Source: an uncultured Granulosicoccaceae bacterium (lineage in GTDB: Bacteria > Pseudomonadota > Gammaproteobacteria > Granulosicoccales > Granulosicoccaceae). Taken from it: 51,158 nucleotides of DNA. The notes under the pieces were generated by a model that worked only from the letters and a program-made list of their open reading frames with translations, was not told where the DNA came from and made no database searches. Location of the stretch: the NCBI GenBank assembly GCA_937931165.1, contig CALHCI010000125.1, forward strand, positions 1 through 51,158, given 5' to 3'. Every line of letters starts with the position of its first letter. Position 1 is the stretch's first letter. This document shows positions 1 through 9,452 of this stretch, in pieces. A program made the translations under genes and the position numbers.

Positions 1-2
1 TT

Positions 3-122
3 CTATCAACCCACCCGGCACCGACCACTCGTATACGTCAACTGAATGCACAAATGCCAAAGGCGATGAATATTTATCGCGACGCCGTTGCCAAAGGTCG
101 ATCACCTGGCTGCACAATCTAA
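3..122 (+). CDS. C-terminal end of an M48-family metalloprotease (partial)
   Basis: The window opens inside a gene. Read from base 3, the frame gives about 39 residues ending at TAA 120-122. It begins LSTHPAPTTRIRQL and continues through a short helix-like tail. The phrase S-T-H-P-x-P-x-x-R-I-x-x-L is the conserved C-terminal region of M48 (Oma1/BepA-like) zinc proteases, where it follows the catalytic domain. The HExxH motif would lie upstream, outside the window. The tail lacks the TPR domain of the BepA-type enzyme found later at 23671-25110, so this is a different, shorter M48 member. The call rests only on this short motif. Confidence 0.6.
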   Translation, partial: LSTHPAPTTRIRQLNAQMPKAMNIYRDAVAKGRSPGCTI

Positions 123-194
123 AATAGCGATTGCCCACGGGGAGGCTGTCGTGAAAGGCACGCACAATACCCTCCCCGGGTTAAAGGTGCCTGA

Positions 195-521
195 GTGAAA
201 AAAGTAGTCGGGTTCTTCACTGATGCAATAGCAATCATTGGCGCTGTGGTTTTTAAGTTTCCGAGTAAAACCTTCGACACAATTGTTGGCAGCAACAAAG
301 ATGAGTATCTTGAATTAGCAGGGAATAGAGCCATTGTTACTGAGAGTGTAACGAAGCACTCAGGTAAAGTCCGCTATTCAGGCAGTGACTGGCGTGCCCG
401 CCTCACAGCAGATGCAACGTGCGAACGTATCGACTGCGGATGTACCGTCATCATAGAATCTGTCAGCGGCAATGTGCTGTCTGTAAAACCACACAGAGAC
501 ATCTCCACTGAAAAACCATAA
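195..521 (+). CDS. NfeD-like OB-fold protein
   Basis: This 108-residue protein starts at GTG 195. Its C-terminal two thirds (residues about 40-100) carry the NfeD C-terminal OB-fold pattern: G-N-R-A, then S-G-K-V-R-Y-S-G-S-D-W-R-A-R, then C-G-C-T-V and a final L-S-V-K-P. NfeD proteins usually have membrane segments ahead of the OB domain and partner SPFH/stomatin-like proteins or membrane proteases. Here only a short, weakly hydrophobic N-terminus (about residues 5-22) precedes it, so this is a reduced form. It sits between an M48 protease end and a zinc peptidase, 22 bp from the latter, which suggests a small membrane-proteostasis cluster. The cysteine pair C-E-R-I-D-C-G-C is unusual for the family. 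Confidence 0.6.
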   Translation: MKKVVGFFTDAIAIIGAVVFKFPSKTFDTIVGSNKDEYLELAGNRAIVTESVTKHSGKVRYSGSDWRARLTADATCERIDCGCTVIIESVSGNVLSVKPHRDISTEKP

Positions 522-543
522 ACACCCTGCCCGGCACTGACCC

Positions 544-1233
544 ATGTCAATCGTACTGATTATTGTACTGCTTATCGGTCTTATTCTCGGCCCACAGCTG
601 TGGATACGCTGGGTGTTCTTCCGCTATGGCAGTGATCTGCCGGGGGTTCCGGGCACCGGGGGTCAGCTTGCACAGCATCTGATTGAACGCTTTAATCTTG
701 ATGGTGTCACGGTAGAACAAACAGAGCCCAATCGAGATCACTTCGATGGCAACGACGCATGTGTGCGATTGTCCCCGGCTAACTTTGACGGAAAGTCGCT
801 CACAGCGATAGCAGTGGCAGCACACGAAGTGGGACACGCCATTCAGTGGCATAAACAAGAAACCGTTTTTCGACTGCGCACTAAATACATTCCGCTGGCC
901 AGACGCCTGCAGCAAATGGGCATGGTATTACTATCACTATCACCGATACTCGGTGTGATCACCCGCAGCCCTGCAGGCCTGGCACTGCCAGTGGTCGGCG
1001 GTTTAATGGTTGCCCTGTGCGGCGCCGCCACCTATTTGATCGTACTACCGGAAGAATGGGACGCCAGCTTTAACAAGGCAATGCCTATACTCATTGACGG
1101 AGAATACATCTCTGAAGAACAGACGCCTGCCACCCGAAGAATACTGCGTGCAGCGGCACTGACGTATGCGGCAGGTGCTTTGGCTTCGCTGCTGCAAGTG
1201 TGGCGCTGGCTGCCTTTGATACTGAGGCGCTGA
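544..1233 (+). CDS. Membrane zinc metallopeptidase (YugP/Zn_peptidase_2 family)
   Basis: The 229-residue integral membrane protein has an N-terminal hydrophobic helix (residues 1-20). A short cytoplasmic-type domain follows with the zinc motif H-E-V-G-H at about residue 98 in the context A-V-A-A-H-E-V-G-H-A-I-Q, then two or three further membrane segments (about 125-175 and the C-terminus). The H-E-x-G-H motif and the later E-W-D-A-S-F block are diagnostic of the YugP-like neutral zinc peptidase family. Length is normal for the family. The physiological substrate is not known. It lies 22 bp downstream of the NfeD-like gene and is probably co-transcribed with it. Confidence 0.85.
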   Translation: MSIVLIIVLLIGLILGPQLWIRWVFFRYGSDLPGVPGTGGQLAQHLIERFNLDGVTVEQTEPNRDHFDGNDACVRLSPANFDGKSLTAIAVAAHEVGHAIQWHKQETVFRLRTKYIPLARRLQQMGMVLLSLSPILGVITRSPAGLALPVVGGLMVALCGAATYLIVLPEEWDASFNKAMPILIDGEYISEEQTPATRRILRAAALTYAAGALASLLQVWRWLPLILRR

Positions 1234-1286
1234 GTCAGTTCTTATAAGCTGTAACCCTATAAGTCAGAGGCAAAATATACCAAACG

Positions 1287-1862
1287 CTACCGGGTATAAA
1301 TTTCTGAATCAGTCACCACCATATCCAGAGGCACATCCCAGCTCTCGGGATGCAATTGGTCTTCACATTGCGACTGATGTGCAACCCCCACCAACAACGG
1401 TTTGGCAGCAGAGGTTTTGCGGTGAGCAAAGGTTCTGTCGTAATAACCGCCCCCCTGCCCGATGCGATTGCAGTTCGGATCAAACACCACTAACGGAGCC
1501 AGCACCAGGTCCAGCTGACGCGGATCAGCGCAGGCTTCAATCGGTGTGTCCGGTTCTAACAGGCCAAAGCCTTTTTTTACCAGTTCCTGTCCCGGTTGCC
1601 ATGCGGCAAAATACATGGATTCGTTATTTAGGATTGGCAGGTAAAATTGTTTTCCCTGCCTGGCACCTACGGCCATCAGGGCATTCACATCAATCTCGCC
1701 TCTAATCGCAATATAGGCTGCGATACGGGTTGCCTGTTGATACTGCGGCAACTGTTCAAGCCTGGACTCAAGAGATTCAGCGTTTTTTTGTAGCGTAGCC
1801 GGTTCAAGTGCTGCGCGTTTTTTGCGGTGTTTATTCCGAAGATACTCGATACTTTGGGTCAT
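1287..1862 (-). CDS. ygfA: 5-formyltetrahydrofolate cyclo-ligase
   Basis: This 191-residue enzyme converts 5-formyltetrahydrofolate plus ATP to 5,10-methenyltetrahydrofolate, recycling folate in the cytoplasm. Family marks are the N-terminal basic helix R-x-K-H-R-K-K-R, the block D-L-V-L-A-P-L-V-V-F-D and the glycine-rich nucleotide/folate loop G-Q-G-G-G-Y-Y-D-R at about residues 137-145. In many gammaproteobacteria this gene lies next to the 6S RNA gene and zapA. Here the upstream neighbour is instead a membrane protein gene ending only 21 bp away, so there is no room for 6S RNA. Confidence 0.93.
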   Translation of the reverse strand: MTQSIEYLRNKHRKKRAALEPATLQKNAESLESRLEQLPQYQQATRIAAYIAIRGEIDVNALMAVGARQGKQFYLPILNNESMYFAAWQPGQELVKKGFGLLEPDTPIEACADPRQLDLVLAPLVVFDPNCNRIGQGGGYYDRTFAHRKTSAAKPLLVGVAHQSQCEDQLHPESWDVPLDMVVTDSEIYTR

Positions 1863-1883
1863 TGAGAATTACGCAAAATGGTT

Positions 1884-3224
1884 TTAGCGAAAGTGTACAA
1901 CACTGGTTGCCAGATCTATCGGGATAATTTCCGGCTCTGATTTTTGCAGTTGCAAACCACGATCTGCGTAGATAAAGATTCTGTGATTAAAGTACTGATG
2001 TCTGCTGCTGGCGTAAATATCATCTACGTAGCTGGTCAGATCAACATTGTCACTCGAGCGGGCAACCGTGTACTGCTGCATCTTTTCACCAGACAGCAGC
2101 GTTATTGCAACAATCGTATAAAGCATAAATACACTCGCAATAGCACCGAGACTTCTTTGCAATAGTGGCGGGCATTTACAACACAACAACACAATTAACA
2201 GCGCGGCAATAAGAAATCGCTCACCAAGGTTTACGACTCCAAACGTGTTGCTGCCACTAACCAGATACATCGCAAAGCAAACCAGCAGTGTCAGGACAAC
2301 GGGTAGTACCGGTATATTCTGTCTGAGACTGTGTTGCATTTTTCCGCGCACCAGATCCCATGCAATAACCAGCAACCACAATCCCAACAGTGCTGCAAAA
2401 AGAAAATTTGCAACAAAACCTGCCTTGTAAAAAAGATCGAATTTGTCGAGAAAGCTTTCACCATTGTGGAGTATAAAGTTGTGAAAAGGTCCTTGTTTAG
2501 CGAGTGTGTAGGCTTTGTACTGCACCCATTCCGTGAGCCCCATGCCACTACCCTGCCGGGCGCCATAGCTACTGATAAGGACAACGCTGTACCAGCCAAT
2601 CAGCACCACCGAAGGCAGCAGACCGGCAAGCAACATCATTTTTCGTCTCACTACCGCAGGATCCACCAGTATCTGCAACACGACATACAACAGAAATACC
2701 AGGTATACCGCCGCATGCGAAAAGAACAACAGTGCGGAGCACGGTAATATCAACGCTAATGACCGGCTCCCACGGCGTGCATCCAGTACCAGGTACAGCG
2801 CAAACCACAGCAACGCAAACTGAAAATTGATATAACCATTCCAGAACCCCGGCCCGAGCGTGATTACCGATGTAAGCAAGAGCTGCTGCAGTGAATCGCC
2901 GTGGCGCCGGTACAAATGCCACCAAAGCGCGGCTGCCAATGCGAAGTAACACAGCAACCAGATGCGGCCGGCCGCCACCGGAGTGACAAGAAAATTCAAC
3001 CCACCCATCACCACCTGACTCAGTGAGTTGGGCACCGGGTAGTCAGCAATCACATATTGTTGTGAAATCGCTTCTGATGTACCACCCATCAGGTGATGGA
3101 ACAGCCAGCCCTGGTACATCCACTCCGGAAAGTCATGCAGCAACGGAAACGGCTGCACCACCAGCAGGCACACGACCAGAACCAGAGTCAACGCGAGAGT
3201 GAAAGTCGCTATCGTTTTATGCAT
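1884..3224 (-). CDS. Polytopic inner-membrane protein of unknown function (GT-C-like topology)
   Basis: About 446 residues with roughly 10-11 hydrophobic helices spread along the whole length and a soluble tail of about 55 residues at the C-terminus. I do not recognise a specific family. The architecture, with an N-terminal signal-anchor-like helix, a first loop containing H-D-F-P-E-W and many helices, resembles GT-C membrane glycosyltransferases or other polyprenyl-sugar-dependent proteins, but no catalytic motif is secure. The frame opens further upstream (position 3287), but ATG 3224 puts a normal basic-then-hydrophobic start (MHKTIATF) at the N-terminus and is preferred. It is divergent from the exostosin-like glycosyltransferase gene, which is mild support for a surface-glycan role. 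Confidence 0.6.
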   Translation of the reverse strand: MHKTIATFTLALTLVLVVCLLVVQPFPLLHDFPEWMYQGWLFHHLMGGTSEAISQQYVIADYPVPNSLSQVVMGGLNFLVTPVAAGRIWLLCYFALAAALWWHLYRRHGDSLQQLLLTSVITLGPGFWNGYINFQFALLWFALYLVLDARRGSRSLALILPCSALLFFSHAAVYLVFLLYVVLQILVDPAVVRRKMMLLAGLLPSVVLIGWYSVVLISSYGARQGSGMGLTEWVQYKAYTLAKQGPFHNFILHNGESFLDKFDLFYKAGFVANFLFAALLGLWLLVIAWDLVRGKMQHSLRQNIPVLPVVLTLLVCFAMYLVSGSNTFGVVNLGERFLIAALLIVLLCCKCPPLLQRSLGAIASVFMLYTIVAITLLSGEKMQQYTVARSSDNVDLTSYVDDIYASSRHQYFNHRIFIYADRGLQLQKSEPEIIPIDLATSVVHFR

Positions 3225-3287
3225 GTGAATTGGGGTTATGAATTGATACCGGGGCGTTTGGTGGCGCTGCGTTGACCGCCTTCCCAC

Positions 3288-3546
3288 CCTACTGTAAATC
3301 GGCAGTTTTACGCATTACTAACCGACATTATTTGTTAGCCACCTAAGAAAAATGTTTCGTTGAACGATCAAAGACGATTCCACACCTGTCTATTGTGAAA
3401 TTCCCAGTAAAATCAAAGGTCAAACACGCTGCCTGGCATTCACTAAACATCCCGCCCGCAAAGATTGCCGGAAATCAGAGCCAGTTACTTAACCTTCGCA
3501 TACCTCGTCCCGATAAAGCATCTTTACGCATTTGAAGTCTTACCGG
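3288..3546. promoter_or_regulatory. Divergent intergenic region between membrane protein and glycosyltransferase genes
   Basis: About 250 AT-richer bases separate two divergent genes, so promoters for both should lie here. I could not identify a convincing -35/-10 pair, a hairpin terminator or an RNA gene, and no open reading frame of note is present. Confidence 0.35.
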
Positions 3547-4623
3547 ATGATTTCTCGTCATGGAGCTGCGGCACCCGACCTTAGTAACTGCCTGATTTGT
3601 ATGGGCGGACAGGAAACGGAATCCATTACCCGGGTTCGGGAGTTCCTGCCGTATGCGCTCGAATGTAACATCGACTATTTCACATCGGTGATGTCAGAGC
3701 TCTCGACACTGCTTGGTGACTTTGATTGTTACACCTTTGTTTTCACCAGAAGCGTGACCGAGATACCCGTACAGTTTCATCAGATGGAAAATCTGGTGGT
3801 GCTGGTCATGGGTGACGAATGGGCCCGCGTCCCTACCTATGCAACTGACGCCCATGCGGTGTTTAAAGCACCGGGCCAGCACATGAAGCTGGCGATGCAT
3901 CATCAGTGGCTGCGTTTTAATGCCATGGCGATTGTTCAGTACTTGCGCCAGCAAAGTAAGCGATTTCCAAAGCACCACAGAGACACTAAAAATAATATCT
4001 TTGCAATTCCCTACGGTTACTACCGGCTGCCGAAGCGCGATAAGGTCACACCAATCAATAACCGGGCTATTGATGCCGCTTTTACAGGCAGCGTGGATCA
4101 CAAACATCGCCTCGGTGGACTGATCAAAACCAACAAGGTGCTGTCGCGTGAACGCATGGTGGCAACGGTAGACCACTGGAAGCAAGGAAAGCCGTATCAG
4201 GTGGACGTTAAGCTTTCCAGTTACTTTCCAAAGGCAAAAGACAAACCTCAGTTTGACGATTACCCTAAAACCCTGATGAATACCAAGATCTGTCTGTCAC
4301 CACGAGGCACACACCTCGAGACTTACCGGTTGTGTGAAGGTATGTACTACGGTTGTGCGGTGATAGCGGAAGAGCAACCGGACCACTGGTTTGCCGAAAG
4401 CTCACCGGCGTTTATTATTAAGGACTGGGATCAGCTGCCTGACCTCCTTGACGAGTTACTTAGCAACCCGTTGCGACTGGAAGCACTGCAAAAAGCATCA
4501 TTGCAATACTGGGACAATACGCTGGCTCCGGCGTCAGTGGCAAACTACATGAATCAGTGCCTGCAACAGCTCACCCCGTCTATGAATGGTGAGCGCTCTG
4601 AGAAACTGGATCAGGCTGCCTGA
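3547..4623 (+). CDS. Exostosin-like (GT47-type) glycosyltransferase
   Basis: About 358 residues, predicted cytoplasmic, without a signal peptide. The C-terminal third (about 245-335) shows the exostosin/GT47 signature: a block K-I-C-L-S-P-R-G, then E-T-Y-R-L-C-E-G-M-Y-Y-G-C-A-V-I, then an acidic stretch ending in W-D-Q-L. This is the nucleotide-sugar binding side of a GT-B fold. Such enzymes add sugars to surface polysaccharides; donor and acceptor cannot be told from sequence. A TTG at 3532 in the same frame could add five residues, but the ATG at 3547 has GAAG nine bases upstream. The stop lies only 3 bp from the convergent mccA stop, with no visible terminator between. Confidence 0.72.
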   Translation: MISRHGAAAPDLSNCLICMGGQETESITRVREFLPYALECNIDYFTSVMSELSTLLGDFDCYTFVFTRSVTEIPVQFHQMENLVVLVMGDEWARVPTYATDAHAVFKAPGQHMKLAMHHQWLRFNAMAIVQYLRQQSKRFPKHHRDTKNNIFAIPYGYYRLPKRDKVTPINNRAIDAAFTGSVDHKHRLGGLIKTNKVLSRERMVATVDHWKQGKPYQVDVKLSSYFPKAKDKPQFDDYPKTLMNTKICLSPRGTHLETYRLCEGMYYGCAVIAEEQPDHWFAESSPAFIIKDWDQLPDLLDELLSNPLRLEALQKASLQYWDNTLAPASVANYMNQCLQQLTPSMNGERSEKLDQAA

Positions 4624-4626
4624 TTT

Positions 4627-6585
4627 TTACTCTGCCAGCATTTCGAGACTGACCAGCACAGTACCGGATTCAACCTGCGCTTCTACAACACCGGGCACTT
4701 CAGCGATAACACCATCACGTGGTGCAGTGAGCGTATGTTCCATTTTCATGGCCTCGAGCACCAGTAGCACGTCGCCCTGCACTACCTGATCACCGGGTTT
4801 AACGCTGACCACTTTAATGAGCCCCGGCATTGGCGCCACTATCTGATCGCCTCCTGCACCGTCGGTTTCATCAGCAGATAACGGATCCGGAAACTCAAAG
4901 GTATAGGTACCGTTGCTAAACACATTCACCTGTTGCTGATTCACAAACAATCCAGCTGATATCACCTTGCCATCAATGGTGTATTGATTACCGGAGCGTT
5001 CCACGGTCAGTCTGGTATTTTCCAGTGACACCACAAAGCTATTAGGCCGGAGTGTTTCTACAGTTACCGCCATCGGCTCAGTTGCATCTGCATTGACGAT
5101 AGATAACTTAATAGTCCTTGCCAGTGGCTGCCAAAGTGTAAAACCACTGGTGGCCGCCATGGGTGCAGATAATCCCAACGCACCAATCGCCGCAATCGCT
5201 TGTATGTACGGCGGACTGTCAGGGGTGGCCGTTAGTGCCGTCAGGTCTCTCTCGATGAGACCGGTATCTACTATTCCGGCAGCAAAATCGTTGTGTTCAC
5301 ATAGTGCTGCCAGAAATCGAATATTGGTGACCGAACCTGCAGCCTGTGTATTGAGCAGTGAATGTCGTAAGCCACTAAGCGCCTGCTCACGAGTTGCCGC
5401 ATGCACAATCAGCTTGGAAATCATCGGGTCGTAATACGGCGTGATGGTATCACCCTGTCGGATACCGGTGTCGATGCGCGCGCTTTGCGGAAACACAAGG
5501 TGCGCCATGGTGCCGGTCGCAGGTAAAAAACCGCTTTCTACATCTTCGGCATAAACCCGCGCTTCAAATGCCCAGCCATTGATGGTGAGCTGTTGCTGCG
5601 TTAACGGCAATGGTTGACCGGCAGCAACGAGTAGTTGCCATTCGACCAGATCCTGTCCAGTAATGGCTTCAGTGACCGGATGCTCAACCTGCAGCCGTGT
5701 ATTCATTTCCATAAACCAGAAGGCATCCGGTTTTAAGCCGTCTGAACTGTCGACAATAAACTCAATGGTACCGGCGCCGGAGTAATTAATCGCCTGACAG
5801 GCTTTTACTGCCGCAGCACCCATCGCATTGCGCATCGCTTCAGTCATGCCGGGTGCGGGTGCTTCTTCGATCACTTTCTGATGCCGTCGCTGCAACGAAC
5901 AATCGCGTTCAAACAGATGCATGACGTTGCCATGGTCATCACCGAAAACCTGAATCTCGATATGCCGCGGGGTATTAATGTACTTTTCAATGAGACAACT
6001 ACTGTCTGCAAAACTTGCCTGTGCTTCGCGCTGCGCACCTTCCAGTGCGGTTTTGAAGTCTGCAGCGTTGTCGACCTTGCGCATGCCCTTACCACCGCCA
6101 CCGGCGCGTGCTTTTATTAGTACCGGGTAACCGATTTTGTCTGCCTCCGCAGCAAGGAAGTCCGGTTCCTGATTATCACCATGATAACCCGGTACTACCG
6201 GCACACCGGCCTCATGCATGAGTTTTTTGGCCGCATCTTTAAGACCCATGGCACGAATCGCTTTTGCAGACGGACCGATAAACCTTAAACCTGCCGCATT
6301 AACTTTTTCGACAAAGTCCGGGTTTTCAGACAGAAACCCGTAGCCCGGATGAATGGCCTGCGCACCGCTTGCAAGTGCTGCTTCTATAATTGTGTCTGCA
6401 CGCAGGTAACTATCTGCAACTGGGGCCTCACCAATACGAATTGCTTCATCAGCGCTTGATACATGCAGTGCACCGGCATCGGCATCTGAGTAGACCGCCA
6501 CCGTGGCAACACCAAGGCGCTTGCAGGTGCGGATAATCCGGCAGGCTATTTCGCCACGGTTGGCAATGAGTATTTTATTTATCAT
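4627..6585 (-). CDS. liuD: Methylcrotonyl-CoA carboxylase, biotin-containing alpha subunit
   Basis: About 652 residues. It uses ATP and bicarbonate to carboxylate biotin, which the beta subunit then uses to convert 3-methylcrotonyl-CoA to 3-methylglutaconyl-CoA in leucine degradation. Domains in order: biotin-carboxylase N-domain starting I-L-I-A-N-R-G-E-I-A, ATP-grasp with the G-G-G-G-K-G-M loop, carboxylase C-domain, a linker, and a C-terminal biotinyl domain with E-A-M-K-M-E-H (biotinylated lysine at about 614). ATG 6585 is chosen because it begins the family's canonical N-terminus; an upstream ATG at 6645 would overlap liuB. It follows liuB by 16 bp, without the liuC hydratase gene commonly found between or beside them. 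Confidence 0.9.
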   Translation of the reverse strand: MINKILIANRGEIACRIIRTCKRLGVATVAVYSDADAGALHVSSADEAIRIGEAPVADSYLRADTIIEAALASGAQAIHPGYGFLSENPDFVEKVNAAGLRFIGPSAKAIRAMGLKDAAKKLMHEAGVPVVPGYHGDNQEPDFLAAEADKIGYPVLIKARAGGGGKGMRKVDNAADFKTALEGAQREAQASFADSSCLIEKYINTPRHIEIQVFGDDHGNVMHLFERDCSLQRRHQKVIEEAPAPGMTEAMRNAMGAAAVKACQAINYSGAGTIEFIVDSSDGLKPDAFWFMEMNTRLQVEHPVTEAITGQDLVEWQLLVAAGQPLPLTQQQLTINGWAFEARVYAEDVESGFLPATGTMAHLVFPQSARIDTGIRQGDTITPYYDPMISKLIVHAATREQALSGLRHSLLNTQAAGSVTNIRFLAALCEHNDFAAGIVDTGLIERDLTALTATPDSPPYIQAIAAIGALGLSAPMAATSGFTLWQPLARTIKLSIVNADATEPMAVTVETLRPNSFVVSLENTRLTVERSGNQYTIDGKVISAGLFVNQQQVNVFSNGTYTFEFPDPLSADETDGAGGDQIVAPMPGLIKVVSVKPGDQVVQGDVLLVLEAMKMEHTLTAPRDGVIAEVPGVVEAQVESGTVLVSLEMLAE

Positions 6586-6601
6586 GCAATTACACCGGCG
6601 C

Positions 6602-8212
6602 CTACATTCTGAAGACGCCGAATTGCGTCTCCTCAATTGGTGCATTGAGACTGGCTCTGAGGCTTAACGCCAGAACGTCGCGGGTTTTGGATGGATCTAT
6701 AATACCGTCGTCCCACAACCTTGCAGACGCATACAACGGATGCGCCTGTTCTTCGAACATGTCAATGGTCGGTTGCTTAAAAGCCGCCTCTTCTTCAGCA
6801 GACCAACTCTCACCTTTACGCTCCAGAGCATCACGTTTGACGGTAGCAAGCACGCCTGCCGCCTGTTCACCACCCATTACCGAGATACGGGAGTTTGGCC
6901 ACGTCCATAAAAATCGCGGGCTGTAGGCACGACCGGCCATGCCGTAATTACCGGCACCGAATGATCCTCCGACCAGCACCGTAATTTTTGGCACTTTAGT
7001 AGAAGCCACTGCAGTGACAAGTTTTGCACCATGGCGTGCTATCCCTTCACTCTCATACTGTTGTCCAACCATAAAGCCTGTGATGTTTTGCAAAAACACC
7101 AATGGAATTTTTCGCTGAGAGCACAGTTGTACAAAGTGTGCCCCTTTGATTGCCGACTCTGAAAAAAGTACGCCGTTGTTGGCAACGATGCCAACCGGCA
7201 TGCCATGGACGTGTGCAAAACCACAGACGAGTGTGGTGCCATAGCGTGATTTAAATTCATCAAAGCGCGAACCGTCAACCACGCGAGCGATGACTTCCCG
7301 TATGTCATAAGGTGTTTTTAATTCTGCCGGTACTACACCGGTTATCTCGTCAGGATCATACAGAGGTGCTTCGACAGATTGCGTTTGTAGTTGCGAGAGT
7401 GCAGTGGTGCGATTGGCATTTCTTACTGCTTCACGCGCCAGTGCCAGTGCGTGTTCATCATTGTCTGCAAGGGTATCGGCAACACCCGACAAGCGGGTAT
7501 GTACATCGCCACCGCCCAAATCTTCAGCGCTTACCACCTCACCGGTTGCAGCCTTAACCAGCGGCGGCCCTGCCAGAAAAATTGTGCCCTGCTCTTTAAC
7601 AATAATAGTGACATCAGACATGGCGGGTACGTACGCACCACCGGCGGTGCAGGACCCCATCACCACGGCAATCTGCACGATTCCTTTGGCAGACATATTG
7701 GCCTGGTTATAAAAGATACGCCCGAAATGATCGCGATCGGGGAAGACTTCATCCTGATTTGGCAGGTTGGCGCCGCCACTGTCGACCAGGTAAACGCAGG
7801 GAAGATTATTTTCTTCGGCAATTTCCTGAGCACGCAGATGTTTCTTTACGGTTAACGGGTAGTAGGTGCCGCCTTTTACCGTTGCATCGTTGCACACCAC
7901 CATCACATCCTGGCCATGCACCTGACCGATACCGGCTATCACACCTGCACATGGCGCTGCACCATCGTACATTCCATGTGCTGCTGTGGCGCCTACTTCA
8001 AGAAACGGTGAACCTGCATCGAGCAGACCTGCCACGCGGTCACGCGGTAGCATTTTGCCGCGAGATAAATGCCTGTCACGTGATCTTTGACCACCACCAG
8101 ATGCTGCCAACGCGGCTGCTTCCTGCACTTGAGCTAACGCCTGCCGATGCGCTGCTTTGTTTTTTGTATAGTCTGCAGAATTAACTGACAGTTGAGATTT
8201 TAAAACACTCAA
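6602..8212 (-). CDS. liuB: Methylcrotonyl-CoA carboxylase, carboxyltransferase beta subunit
   Basis: This 536-residue protein transfers CO2 from biotin to 3-methylcrotonyl-CoA, paired with LiuD. It has two crotonase-fold halves, typical of acyl-CoA carboxylase beta subunits. Visible marks include [16 protein letters not shown] near residue 55, the oxyanion-forming glycine segments [10 protein letters not shown] (about 190) and [11 protein letters not shown] (about 415), and an F[14 protein letters not shown] segment between. The start is a TTG overlapping the liuA stop by 4 bp (TTGA on the minus strand), so the two genes are translationally coupled. Confidence 0.93.
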   Translation of the reverse strand: MSVLKSQLSVNSADYTKNKAAHRQALAQVQEAAALAASGGGQRSRDRHLSRGKMLPRDRVAGLLDAGSPFLEVGATAAHGMYDGAAPCAGVIAGIGQVHGQDVMVVCNDATVKGGTYYPLTVKKHLRAQEIAEENNLPCVYLVDSGGANLPNQDEVFPDRDHFGRIFYNQANMSAKGIVQIAVVMGSCTAGGAYVPAMSDVTIIVKEQGTIFLAGPPLVKAATGEVVSAEDLGGGDVHTRLSGVADTLADNDEHALALAREAVRNANRTTALSQLQTQSVEAPLYDPDEITGVVPAELKTPYDIREVIARVVDGSRFDEFKSRYGTTLVCGFAHVHGMPVGIVANNGVLFSESAIKGAHFVQLCSQRKIPLVFLQNITGFMVGQQYESEGIARHGAKLVTAVASTKVPKITVLVGGSFGAGNYGMAGRAYSPRFLWTWPNSRISVMGGEQAAGVLATVKRDALERKGESWSAEEEAAFKQPTIDMFEEQAHPLYASARLWDDGIIDPSKTRDVLALSLRASLNAPIEETQFGVFRM

Positions 8213-9372
8213 CTGGTCACCCGCATCAGTTCGCGGCCAATCAACATGCGTCGTATTTCACTGGTACCTGCGCCGATTTCCATTAGCTTGGCATCTCGCA
8301 TAATACGACTGACCGGTGAATCGTTGAGGAATCCTGCACCCCCCATTGCCTGTACCGCCTGTACCGCCTGCTCCATGGCTTTTTCACTGGATACCAGTAC
8401 ACAGCCAGCTGCATCCTGACGGGTAACTTCACCGCGATCACATGCAGAAGCAACTGCGTACACATAGGCTCTGGAGTAGTTCATGGTGGTGTAAAGATCG
8501 GCCACTTTACCCTGCATTAACTGAAAGTTTCCGATTGGCTGATCAAACTGCTTTCGCTCATGCATGTAAGGCATGATGTGATCGAGACAGGCGTGCATTA
8601 ATCCGACACCAATGCCTGCAAGTACCACGCGCTCGTAATCAAGGCCGGACATCAACACATTCACACCTTTGCCTTCGACGCCAAGAATATTCTCTTCCGG
8701 TACTTCACAGTCAGTGAAAATCAGCTCCGCGGTATTGGAGCCGCGCATGCCGAGCTTGTCGAAATGCTCCGATGTAGAAAAACCTTTGAAATCTTTTTCG
8801 ATGATAAATGCGGTGATACCCCGTGAACCTGCATCCATATCGGTTTTTGCGTAGACCACCAGCGTGTCTGCATCGGGGCCGTTAGTGATCCAGTATTTAC
8901 TACCGTTTAAGACATAGTAACCCTGCTTTTTCTCAGCCTTGAGCCGCATGGATACCACATCGGAGCCGGCACCGGCTTCAGACATTGCAAGCGCCCCGAC
9001 ATGCTCACCACTCACCAGATTCGGTAAATACTTCCGGCGTTGTTCGTCAGTGCCGTTGAGCCTGATCTGATTGACGCACAAATTAGAGTGCGCGCCGTAT
9101 GACAGAGACACCGACGCACTGGCTCTGGCAATTTCTTCAACGGCAATGGTGTGCGCCAAATAACCCATGTCGGCGCCGCCATAGTCTTCGCCAACCGTAA
9201 TACCAAGCAAGCCAAGCTCACCCATCTCCGGCCAAAGCTCTGGCGGAAACCGATTGCTGCTGTCTATCTCCGCTGCCATCGGTGCGACGCGCTCCTGCGC
9301 CCATCGGTGTACCATTTCACGGAGTGATTCAACCTCTTCGCCCAGAGCGAAGTTCATCGACGCATTAAACAT
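8209..9372 (-). CDS. liuA: Isovaleryl-CoA dehydrogenase
   Basis: About 387 residues, an FAD-dependent acyl-CoA dehydrogenase that oxidises isovaleryl-CoA to 3-methylcrotonyl-CoA, the first committed step of the liu pathway; electrons pass to ETF. Marks are the N-terminal helical domain beginning M-N-F-A-L-G-E-E, the FAD loop [18 protein letters not shown], the glutamate in D-Y-E-R-V (the base position characteristic of isovaleryl-CoA dehydrogenases) and the C-terminal [17 protein letters not shown] 9372 is chosen because AGGTGG lies four bases upstream. It is first in the operon, directly behind the promoter at 9453-9480. Confidence 0.92.
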   Translation of the reverse strand: MFNASMNFALGEEVESLREMVHRWAQERVAPMAAEIDSSNRFPPELWPEMGELGLLGITVGEDYGGADMGYLAHTIAVEEIARASASVSLSYGAHSNLCVNQIRLNGTDEQRRKYLPNLVSGEHVGALAMSEAGAGSDVVSMRLKAEKKQGYYVLNGSKYWITNGPDADTLVVYAKTDMDAGSRGITAFIIEKDFKGFSTSEHFDKLGMRGSNTAELIFTDCEVPEENILGVEGKGVNVLMSGLDYERVVLAGIGVGLMHACLDHIMPYMHERKQFDQPIGNFQLMQGKVADLYTTMNYSRAYVYAVASACDRGEVTRQDAAGCVLVSSEKAMEQAVQAVQAMGGAGFLNDSPVSRIMRDAKLMEIGAGTSEIRRMLIGRELMRVTS

Positions 9373-9452
9373 GTGCCACCTGTGTGAATGTTGATGAGAG
9401 GAATGCGGCAACAGCAGTGCCAATCGTCGCGTTGCGACATGCTACCCGACGC

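Noticed and set aside
8330-8370. 9-bp repeat inside liuA encoding A-V-Q-A-V-Q
   Set aside because: Compared with family members from memory, the segment has normal length, so it is not an expansion.
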